NCBI GenBank assembly: GCA_964581465.1
Contig: CAZOOP010000013.1
Location: 18,544-82,543 of the forward strand
DNA length: 64,000 nucleotides
From: WJMB01 sp964581465
Lineage (GTDB): Bacteria; RBG-13-66-14
Reading direction: 5' to 3'
A model generated the notes under the pieces. The model was not told the DNA's origin, ran no database searches, and saw only the letters and a list, made by a program, of their open reading frames with translations. Each line of letters starts with the position of its first letter. The stretch's first letter is position 1. Of the stretch, positions 43,929-50,923 are shown piece after piece. Position numbers and translations under genes: made by a program.

Positions 43929-44278
43929 GGGATCATCACAGGAAACTGAACCAACGTCAAAACTCAACAGGGCGGCATTTGGATCAATAGTACTGACTAC
44001 TACCTCATGATTGGCTTCGTTCGACGAGGCGAAGAGTTGCTATACCTGCCAAGGCAGCTATTTGACAACAGTCAGCCTCCCCATGGCTGACAAGCTCAGG
44101 GGGGCGAGATTGAAATCGCGACATCCCGACTCTCAGCGTCCCCATAGGAGCAAGACAGGAGCAAATCTGGTTTTGTGCCACCAGGCCACACATGGATTGT
44201 GACAGCTTACGCAGCTATCAAGCGCATCATAACAAGCTATTGTCGATAGATGCCTGTTCAGGCGCTTGTGATAACCCC
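43929..44278 (+). repeat. R2 MITE-like element, 350 bp, inserted between pheS and pheT
   Basis: GGGATCATCAC (43929-43939) and GTGATAACCCC (44268-44278) are inverted repeats matching at 9 of 11 positions. The core has GAAATCGCGACATCCCGACT, CTCAGCGTCC, then TCTGGTTTTGTGCCACCAGG. Length agrees to 2 bp with the copy at 26562-26909. Confidence 0.75.
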
Positions 44279-44639
44279 CAACCTCTTATCAGGTGCGCAC
44301 TTCGAGCGGGATGCTCCTGGCGGGTACATGGAATACCACATCTCTGGGATACCCGTAGCGACGGCACACACGATATAACTGCTGAAAACATTAGCCCTGA
44401 TGATAATACTTATATGCTATACATCCTATTAACATACATATATATAACGCATAAGCGCCGAGGCCTCAAGGTTGCAGGCTGAACTTGATTCAGCATGGCC
44501 TCGTATCAGACGCTTTCTCAACCGGCGCTGGTGTTTCGATTTGCTGATAGTTGGTTCTGGCTCGTTGCGTTACCGATAACTCGAGCCTTGTTCTACTAAC
44601 CGACGATGGGTTTCATGCACGTATTTCCAGTTTCGACAT

Positions 44640-44831
44640 GGATTATCACACGCGTCCAGGGGGCGCATTTCGCTGACGGCACAAGCTGTGCTAGCAGTCA
44701 CCGTGTGTGTTGCCTGGGGGCGCAAAACCGGATGTGCTCTAAAAGGGCGCTGAGATTAATTATCAGAGTTTTCAATCTAAATGCCGCTTTGTCGAGTTTG
44801 CGACCCGGGTTCAGTCTCGGATGATAACCCC
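44640..44831 (-). repeat. R2-like element, short, reverse orientation
   Basis: Bounded by GGATTATCAC (44640-44649) and GATGATAACCCC (44820-44831). Inside, GTTGCCTGGGGGCGCAAAAC followed by CGGA is the reverse of the R2 block CTGGTTTTGCGCCACCAGGCAAC-like sequence. About 190 bp, so an internally deleted copy. Confidence 0.5.
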
Positions 44832-45310
44832 TTCGACTCATCATCCGCTGGTAAAATGAAAAGGGATCATCAACAGAAACTTAAACAAACCTTTGCAACT
44901 TCGAAAGCCGCATCGAGATATGGCTTGGTAGCTACCGGCGGCGAGTCGTTAAGCAGTGGATGCTGAAAACGCCCGAAGCTTCCAAAGCAGGCCGTCAAGC
45001 GCCGTCAGCGGGTCCTTCGTTCACAGTTTGTTCGACTACTTAGCGGAACCAACAGCCTCGGGCTTACGGCGACACTCAAGGCGAGCCCGGGCTCAGCGCC
45101 ATCATGCGTTGGCATGACAATGCAGCGGTGTGACAATGGCGGCGATTGTGCGCCATAAAGCATTTAATGACACTCTATTGGCTGGATAAATCGGCTCAGG
45201 TGCGAATGATAATCCCAAATCTAAAGCTCGGTCCCGGCGTTGAACTACCTGACGCCGTTTCGAAGATTGCCCCAGTTTGGGAAGAGATCGTTCGCAACGG
45301 CGACGGGGAG

Positions 45311-45385
45311 GCGTTGGCGCGTTTGTTGCGCAGGCGAGGGTTGGTTCGCAGTGGTGGTGCGCACTCGCAAGAAACGTGCCAACGC
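45311..45385. repeat. H hairpin, copy 3: 20-bp inverted repeat with two mismatches
   Basis: Arms 45311-45330 and 45366-45385 (GCGTTGGCACGTTTCTTGCG type). The left arm has changed at two positions. The hairpin is 16 bp beyond the pheS stop, where it might also stop transcription or protect the 3' end. Confidence 0.75.
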
Positions 45386-45401
45386 CGGTTCAGGCCGGAT
45401 G

Positions 45402-46412
45402 CTAGAACTGGTCCAGGAAGCGGACGTCGTTGTCGTAAAACAGGCGGATGTCGTCGATGCCGTAGCGCACCATGGCAATGCGTTCCGGCCCGATGCCGAA
45501 GGCGAAGCCGGTGAACACTTCGGTGTTCACGCCCATCGGCTCCAGCACCGCCGGATCGACCATCCCGGAACCGCCGAGCTCGATCCAGCCCGTTCCCGAA
45601 CAGGTCCGGCAGCCGTCACCGTCGCAGGCCGGGCAGGTTGACTCGATTTCCGCCGAGGGTTCGGTGAAGGGGAAGAAGTGGGGTCGGAAGCGCACCCGGG
45701 TCTTCGAACCGAAGAGCGCGCGGGCGAACTCCATCAACACGCCCTTGAGGTGGGCGAAGCTGACGCCCCGGTCGATCCAGAGGCCCTCGATCTGGTGGAA
45801 GACCGGGTAATGGCGGGCGTCGGCGGTATCGTTGCGGTAGCAGCGTCCCGGTGCGATGATGCGTATCGGCGGCTTGGTCTTCTCCAGGGTGCGGATCTGC
45901 ACGGGGCTGGTCTCGGTGCGCAGCAGCAGGTCGCAACCCTCGATGTAGAGTGTGTCCTTCTCGTCGCGGGCCGGGTGGTCATTCGGGGTGTTGAGGGCGT
46001 CGAAGTTGTGGTACTCGTCCTCGATCAGCGGCCCTTCGGCGGTGGTGAAGCCCAGGTCGCAGAAGATGTCGACCAGCTCGTCGATAACCTGGTTGACCGG
46101 GTGGCGGCGGTGGACCTCGAAGCGGCGCCCGGGCAGAGTGCAGTCGAGCTGCGGAACCTTACGGCGCGGGGCGCTGAGCTCTGCGGCGCGGGCGGTCAGG
46201 CGGCGCTGGATGTCGCCCTTGATCTCGTTGGCCAGGGCGCCGGCGCGGGGGCGGTCCTCGGGGGGCAGGGAGCCCAGTCGGCGCAGCTTCTCGGTCAGAC
46301 GGCCCTTGCGGCCCAGGTACTCGACCCGGACGGACTCGAGTTCGGCGGTTTCGGCGGCTTCGTCCACGCGCTTGAGCGCTTCGCGTCGGATATTCTCTAG
46401 GGCGTCGAACAC
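45402..46412 (-). CDS. pheS: Phenylalanyl-tRNA synthetase alpha subunit
   Basis: 336 aa, the usual length. Class II core is complete: N-terminal coiled coil (MFDALENIRREALKRVDEAA...), motif 1 area HPVNQVIDELVDIFCDLGF, the loop FDALNTPNDHPARDEKDTLY, motif 2 APGRCYRNDTADARHYPVFHQIEGL, ARALFGSKTRVRFRPHFFPF, and motif 3 GFAFGIGPERIAMVRYGIDD. A Cys cluster CPACDGDGCRTCSGTGW that is common in bacterial PheS lies before motif 3. Part of the conserved thrS-infC-rpmI-rplT-pheS order. A terminator-like hairpin sits in the 229-bp gap upstream and may act as an attenuator. Confidence 0.95.
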   Translation of the reverse strand: MFDALENIRREALKRVDEAAETAELESVRVEYLGRKGRLTEKLRRLGSLPPEDRPRAGALANEIKGDIQRRLTARAAELSAPRRKVPQLDCTLPGRRFEVHRRHPVNQVIDELVDIFCDLGFTTAEGPLIEDEYHNFDALNTPNDHPARDEKDTLYIEGCDLLLRTETSPVQIRTLEKTKPPIRIIAPGRCYRNDTADARHYPVFHQIEGLWIDRGVSFAHLKGVLMEFARALFGSKTRVRFRPHFFPFTEPSAEIESTCPACDGDGCRTCSGTGWIELGGSGMVDPAVLEPMGVNTEVFTGFAFGIGPERIAMVRYGIDDIRLFYDNDVRFLDQF

Positions 46413-46536
46413 GGTTGCTCCAGCTCTATCTAGGCGGTTGGCACGGGTTGTGAGTTAACAGTTCTTGGGGCTACTGGGGAATCCGCTGGGTCTTCGCTTG
46501 CTGTGATAAAGGCTATGGCTACCCGGCAGAATGAAA

Positions 46537-46554
46537 GCCCCCGGGTGAGGGGGC
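46537..46554 (-). terminator. Hairpin between rplT and pheS (terminator or attenuator)
   Basis: 6-bp GC-only stem GCCCCC / GGGGGC with a 6-nt loop; on the minus strand it is followed by TTTCATT. 125 bp upstream of pheS. Confidence 0.6.
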
Positions 46555-46641
46555 CAGCGGCTTACGGCACATTCTCGCCACACCCCCCGAGATCGGCGAG
46601 GTCCTGGGCGATGGCGGCGTAACCGGTTGCGCTTGTCGAGC

Positions 46642-46989
46642 CTAGGACTCTACCGCCTCGACGACGCTGGCGAAGGCCGCCGGGTCGGTGGCGGCCAGAT
46701 CGGCCAGGATCTTGCGGTCCAGTTCAACGCCGGCCCTGCCCAGACCGTTGATAAATCGACTGTAGCTGGTGCCGTTGATTCGGCAGGCGGCGTTGATGCG
46801 GGCGATCCAGAGGCGGCGGAAGTGTCCCTTGCGTTTGCGGCGGTCGCGGTAGGCGTACTGCAAAGACTTGGTCACCGCGTCCTTGGCGGTGCGGAACAAC
46901 CGGCTGCGGCCGTGCTTGAAACCCGAGGCCCGCTTGAGGACCTTGCGACGACGGCGGCGGCTGGCGACGTTGTTGATGGCGCGGGGCAT
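46642..46989 (-). CDS. rplT: 50S ribosomal protein L20
   Basis: 115 aa, standard. An early-assembly 23S rRNA-binding protein of the large subunit and, in many bacteria, an autorepressor of its own operon. Seen: NVASRRRRRKVLKRASGFKH at the basic N-terminus, then YAYRDRRKRKGHFRRLWIAR and INAACRINGTSYSRFINGL, both strongly conserved. It follows rpmI by 27 bp. Confidence 0.98.
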   Translation of the reverse strand: MPRAINNVASRRRRRKVLKRASGFKHGRSRLFRTAKDAVTKSLQYAYRDRRKRKGHFRRLWIARINAACRINGTSYSRFINGLGRAGVELDRKILADLAATDPAAFASVVEAVES

Positions 46990-47016
46990 GGGATATCTCC
47001 TGCAAAAAGCGCGACA

Positions 47017-47214
47017 CTACTTGTTGAGCATCCGCTTGATCTTCTTGACGTCACCCTTGACCGGAACGCTGGTCGACTGGCGCAGACGGCGCTTGCGGTC
47101 CGCGCTCTTCTTGGTCAGGATGTGGTTGCAGTTGGCGCGATGACGCATCAGCTTGCCCCGACGGGTCAAACGGAAGCGCTTGGCGGTTCCCTTGTGGGTC
47201 TTGGCCTTGGGCAC
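47017..47214 (-). CDS. rpmI: 50S ribosomal protein L35
   Basis: 65 aa, standard. Sequence MPKAKTHKGTAKRFRLTRRG then KLMRHRANCNHILTKKSADR is the conserved L35 form. A good ribosome site (AAGGAG) precedes ATG 47214. Between infC and rplT, as in most bacteria. Confidence 0.98.
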   Translation of the reverse strand: MPKAKTHKGTAKRFRLTRRGKLMRHRANCNHILTKKSADRKRRLRQSTSVPVKGDVKKIKRMLNK

Positions 47215-47360
47215 GACTCTACTCCTTGAATGTTGCGGGGATGCAAACGCTTTGGGGAGATGGCGGTTATCGGCCTTACAAGGACGGCCTGATGGAGATT
47301 GGTTCTGATGTCTGGTCCCGGCCGCAATACCAGGCCGACGCCGATCCGTCTATCTCGTAA

Positions 47361-47383
47361 CCCCGCTGTTGGCGGGGAGTATA
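47361..47383 (-). promoter_or_regulatory. Candidate promoter and leader hairpin for rpmI-rplT
   Basis: Minus-strand TATACT (47378-47383) has no convincing -35 box. It is directly followed by a hairpin CCCCGC / GCGGGG (47361-47377), leaving a leader of about 150 nt before rpmI. Such leaders can host L20 autoregulation; that is inference. Confidence 0.4.
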
Positions 47384-47546
47384 GCACAAAGGCATGATAA
47401 AGGGGAAGGCCTTCCTTGCCTCCATCGAGCAATAAAACGAGCAAGAAACCGAGCAGGTATCAAGGCGGCGGTTTCCCGAGGATACCCGCTTACCGGGGTT
47501 TCCCGGCTTATCGGGTGGGGTCGCCGCCAGAGCTCCCGGTCGGGTT

Positions 47547-48095
47547 TCAGGATTCCTCTTCGGCTTCCTTGTAGTAATCGCCCGGGGCCAGGATCATGGT
47601 CATGTTCCGGCCGTCGAGGTGGGGCCGTTTCTCTACCTCGACCTTGTCCTCGAAGTGCTCGCAGATGCGCTCCAGGATCTCCCGGCCGATCTCGGGGTGG
47701 GACATTTCCCGCCCACGGAACATGATAGTGACCTTGACCTTGTTGAGCTGCTTGAGGAATCGCTCGATGTGCTTGACCTTGAACAGGTAGTCGTGCTCGC
47801 CGGTCTTGGGTCGCAGCTTGATCTCCTTCAGCGAGACGTTGTGCTGCTTCTTGCGGGCCTCGTGCTCTCGCTTGGTCTGCTTGTAACGGTACTTGCCGTA
47901 GTCCATGATCCGGCAGACCGGCGGTCGGGCGTTGGGCGCCACCTCGACGAGGTCGAGCTTCTTCTTCTTGGCCAGGTCCAGGGCGTCCAGGGTCCGCATG
48001 ATGCCGATCTGCGTGCCGTCCTCATCGACCACACGGACTTCTCGGACGCGGATCCTTTCGTTGACGCGGGTCTTACGCTGACTTCCCTTTATCAC
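47547..48095 (-). CDS. infC: Translation initiation factor IF-3
   Basis: 182 aa as drawn from GTG 48095. Binds the 30S subunit, prevents 50S joining and checks start-codon pairing. Motifs: VNERIRVREVRVVDEDGTQI, LDLVEVAPNARPPVCRIMDY, GKYRYKQTKREHEARKKQ at the N-domain and linker, and KHIERFLKQLNKVKVTIMFR, GREMSHPEIGREIL in the C-domain. The ribosome site GGAGGTG lies only 3 bp before GTG 48095 but 6 bp before the next codon, ATA 48092, so the real start may be the non-standard AUA, which loses one residue. Rare starts are the rule for infC and serve autoregulation. Confidence 0.95.
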   Translation of the reverse strand: MIKGSQRKTRVNERIRVREVRVVDEDGTQIGIMRTLDALDLAKKKKLDLVEVAPNARPPVCRIMDYGKYRYKQTKREHEARKKQHNVSLKEIKLRPKTGEHDYLFKVKHIERFLKQLNKVKVTIMFRGREMSHPEIGREILERICEHFEDKVEVEKRPHLDGRNMTMILAPGDYYKEAEEES

Positions 48096-48261
48096 GCACC
48101 TCCAGGTAGTGCTTTCAATGGTTGCCGTCCGAACGTTGAATCAGCCGTCAGCGGCCGCTCAACGCCCGGTGAACGTAAATGCCGCTTCGATAAACACGGG
48201 CGAGGAATACTGTATTCGTTTACGGTGTAAAGCCCGGTCGGCGACAATGCGTTAGAGTGGA

Positions 48262-48291
48262 TTTATAACACGCGATTCGTCCGGGCGTCAA
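48262..48291 (-). promoter_or_regulatory. Sigma-70-type promoter for infC-rpmI-rplT
   Basis: On the minus strand TTGACG (48286-48291), 18-bp spacer, TATAAA (48262-48267), leaving a leader of about 160 nt before infC. It overlaps the foot of the thrS terminator. Confidence 0.7.
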
Positions 48292-48292
48292 G

Positions 48293-48318
48293 CCCGGCGG
48301 GGCCGAAACCCCGTCGGG
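48293..48318 (-). terminator. Hairpin after thrS
   Basis: 10-bp stem CCCGACGGGG / CCCCGCCGGG (one mismatch) with loop TTTCGG, 15 bp after the thrS stop. Confidence 0.6.
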
Positions 48319-48332
48319 TGAGGGGGATCAGG

Positions 48333-50273
48333 TCAGCTCCAGTGGCCGATGAGCAAACGCTCGTCGCGCTCCCGGGTCAATTCGTCGAGAGTCTTCTGCA
48401 GTGAGACGTTGAAGGGCTTTTCTCCGTGGGGCCGCAGGTTGATATCGCCTGCTTCGACCTCCTTGGCGCCGACAACGGCGACGTAGCGCACCTTGGCGGT
48501 CTCGGCGGCGGCGATGCGCGCTCCCAGCTTCCGGTTGGCGTCGTCCACCGACGCCCGGAAGCCGCGCTCGGCGAAGCGGGCGGCGACGCCGCGGGCGTAG
48601 TCGTTGAACTCGTCGGCCACGGGCAGCACGCGCAGTTGTTCCGGAGCCAGCCAGAGCGGGAAGTCGCCAGCGAAGTGCTCGATCAGTACACCGATGAAGC
48701 GCTCGAAGCTGCCCAGGATGGCCCGATGGACCAGCACCACGCGATGACGCGCCCCGTCCTCGCCGACGTAGGTCAGGTCGAAGCGCTCGGGGAGGTTGAA
48801 GTCGGCCTGACAGGTCGAGGTCTGCCACTCCCGGCCCAGGGCGTCGGTGACGTGGACATCGATTTTTGGGCCATAGAAGGCCCCGCCCCCCTCGTCGACG
48901 TCGTAGTCGAGACCCGAGTGCTCCAGGGCTCCGCGCAGGGCCGCCGTGGCCGATTCCCAGATCTCGTCGGAACCCATCGAATCCTCGGGCCGCGTCGAGA
49001 GAGTGTAGCGCACGGGCAGGCCGAAGACGGCGAAGAGGTCGCGCACGAAGGCCAGCACGCCCTCGATCTCGCCGCCCAATTGCTCCGGCGTGCAGAAGAT
49101 ATGGGCGTCGTCGATGGTGAAGCCGCGCACGCGCAGCATCCCGTGGAGCACACCGGAGAGCTCGTTGCGGTAGACCTGGCCGAACTCGTAGATGCGGTAG
49201 GGCAGCTCGCGGTAGGAGTGCAGCCCGGTGTCGTAGATCAGCACGTGACCGGGGCAGTTCATCGGCTTGACGGCGTAGTCGGCGTCGTCGCCCTCCAGGC
49301 GGGCGAAGAACATCTTGTCCCGGTAGTGCTCGTAATGGCCGGAGATGCGCCACAGCTCGCTGCGGAAGATGTGTGGCGTGCGCACCAAGCGGTAGCCTCT
49401 CTCGCGGTACATCCGGTGGACCAGGCGCTCGATTTCGTGGAACAGCACGGCGCCGGCGGGGTGGTAGAGGATCATTCCCGGTCCGTGGTCCTCGGCGACG
49501 CTGAACAGCTCCAGCTCCTTGCCCAGTTTGCGGTGGTCGCGGCGCTTGGCCTCGGCGATGCGTTCCAGGTATTCGTCGAGCTGCTTGCGCTTGGGGAAGG
49601 CCGTGCCGTAGATACGCGAGAGCATCGGCCGCTTCTCGTCGCCGCGCCAGTAGGCCCCGGCCACGCTGAGCAGCTTGGGCACCCCCAGCCGTCCCGTCGA
49701 GGGCAGGTGGGGTCCCTTGCAGAGATCGACGAAGTCGCCGTCGTGGTAGAAGCTGACCACGGCGTCCTCGGGCAGTTCGTCGATCAACTCGACCTTGAGC
49801 GTCTCGCCGCGCCGCTCCATCTCGTCACGAGCCGCGTCGCGATCGACGACCTCGCGCTCCAGGGGCAGGTCCTCCTTGATGATCCGGACCATCTCGGCCT
49901 CGATGGCTTCCAGATCGTCTTCGGTGAACGGTTTCTCGACCAGGAAGTCGTAGTAGTAGCCCTCGTCGATGGCCGGGCCGATGCCGTAGCGCACCTCGGG
50001 GAAGAGGCGCCCCACCGCCGTGGCCAGCACGTGGGCCGCCGTGTGCCAGTAGAACTCTTTGCCCTCGGGGTCGTCGAACTTGACCAGCTCGAAAGCGTGC
50101 TCCCCGACGGGCAGCTCGCGGCCCAGGTCCCAGGGCTCGCCGTCGACCAGGGCGCCCACGGCGGCGCGGGCCAGTCCGGCGCTGATGCCCCGGGCGACAG
50201 CCAGGGGCGTCGCCCCGGCGGGGTGCTGCTGCGACGAGCCGTCGGGCAGGCGCAGCTTGATGTTCGCGGGCAT
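48333..50273 (-). CDS. thrS: Threonyl-tRNA synthetase
   Basis: 646 aa from ATG 50273 with GAGA upstream. Charges tRNA-Thr. Domains in order: TGS (IKLRLPDGSSQQHPAGATPL), the SAD editing domain (FYWHTAAHVLATAVGRLFPE), and the class II core with zinc ligands in KPMNCPGHVLIYDTGLHSYR, motif 2 YRNELSGVLHGMLRVRGFTI, DDAHIFCTPEQL, LSTRPEDSMGSDEIW, motif 3 region HRAILGSFERFIGVLIEHF, and the anticodon-binding domain (PLWLAPEQLRVLPVADEFND). Full length. First major gene of the minus-strand translation cluster. Confidence 0.97.
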   Translation of the reverse strand: MPANIKLRLPDGSSQQHPAGATPLAVARGISAGLARAAVGALVDGEPWDLGRELPVGEHAFELVKFDDPEGKEFYWHTAAHVLATAVGRLFPEVRYGIGPAIDEGYYYDFLVEKPFTEDDLEAIEAEMVRIIKEDLPLEREVVDRDAARDEMERRGETLKVELIDELPEDAVVSFYHDGDFVDLCKGPHLPSTGRLGVPKLLSVAGAYWRGDEKRPMLSRIYGTAFPKRKQLDEYLERIAEAKRRDHRKLGKELELFSVAEDHGPGMILYHPAGAVLFHEIERLVHRMYRERGYRLVRTPHIFRSELWRISGHYEHYRDKMFFARLEGDDADYAVKPMNCPGHVLIYDTGLHSYRELPYRIYEFGQVYRNELSGVLHGMLRVRGFTIDDAHIFCTPEQLGGEIEGVLAFVRDLFAVFGLPVRYTLSTRPEDSMGSDEIWESATAALRGALEHSGLDYDVDEGGGAFYGPKIDVHVTDALGREWQTSTCQADFNLPERFDLTYVGEDGARHRVVLVHRAILGSFERFIGVLIEHFAGDFPLWLAPEQLRVLPVADEFNDYARGVAARFAERGFRASVDDANRKLGARIAAAETAKVRYVAVVGAKEVEAGDINLRPHGEKPFNVSLQKTLDELTRERDERLLIGHWS

Positions 50274-50492
50274 AGTCTCTCCTTCAAAGGTAATCGCTAT
50301 CCGCCCAGCGGCGGTTGCTCGTTATCGGGTTCGTACAGAAGGTGGAAAAAGAAGCCGCACGGTCGCCCCGTCGGCGCCCTGCGGTTCTTTTGCGCTATTA
50401 TCTGCACGGGCCGGGTCCGGCATTTGAAACCAATGGAAACAACACGAACGTACCCAGCCCAGAAAACAGCCCTTCCGCAGGCGCCCCGGGGA

Positions 50493-50675
50493 TCAACTAA
50501 AGAAGCCGGGGACGGTGGTCAACAGGACACCCAGGAAGAAGACGATCTGACCCGCGACGGCCGCCAACGGACCGACGACCTTCACCCAGCGGCGCTTCGA
50601 AACCGAAGCGCGCCAGAAGCCGCCGACCAGCAGGGCCAAGCCAAATAACGCCATTCCTGAATATCCCCAGGCCAC
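50493..50675 (-). CDS. Small two-helix membrane protein upstream of thrS
   Basis: 60 aa from GTG 50675, with AAAGG 7 bp upstream. Two hydrophobic segments, GMALFGLALLVGGFW and VVGPLAAVAGQIVFFLGVLL, are joined by a basic loop (RASVSKRRWVKV), so a hairpin-like inner-membrane protein is expected. A near-perfect promoter lies about 40 bp upstream, and thrS begins 220 bp downstream with no terminator seen between them. I recognise no family; this could also be a leader region rather than a gene, but the hydropathy pattern and promoter favour a gene. Confidence 0.6.
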   Translation of the reverse strand: MAWGYSGMALFGLALLVGGFWRASVSKRRWVKVVGPLAAVAGQIVFFLGVLLTTVPGFFS

Positions 50676-50715
50676 CTCGATGCCTTTCGGATGGGTTGCA
50701 GTTTGCTTGTGCTAG

Positions 50716-50744
50716 AATATAGGCGTTCAAGGCCGAGCTGTCAA
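50716..50744 (-). promoter_or_regulatory. Near-consensus sigma-70 promoter
   Basis: On the minus strand TTGACA (50739-50744), 17-bp spacer, TATATT (50716-50721). It should drive the small membrane protein and probably thrS and the genes beyond. Confidence 0.8.
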
Positions 50745-50923
50745 GTGAGTTAGTAGTCAAGGGGGTCGACCGCTGAAAGAGCCGCAAGCCCAAACCGGAT
50801 AGCTTGGGCACGCTGGTCCGGACGCTCACCATGCGCAACGTCGCCCCTTGGATGAGCACCGGGGTAACCGCAACGGCGGCGCCCCATTCCGTTTCGCTCC
50901 TTCATCAGCCGAGAGGTTCCCGC

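Larger units (their letters stand above)
43731..45401. other. 1.67-kb repeat-filled gap inside the pheS-pheT locus
   Basis: Contains R2 (43929-44278), a reverse, shortened R2 (44640-44831), an R2/R3 terminus at 44863 (GGGATCATCAAC), and the H hairpin (45311-45385). Nothing in 44279-44639 or 44875-45300 is recognisable as a gene. Confidence 0.6.
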
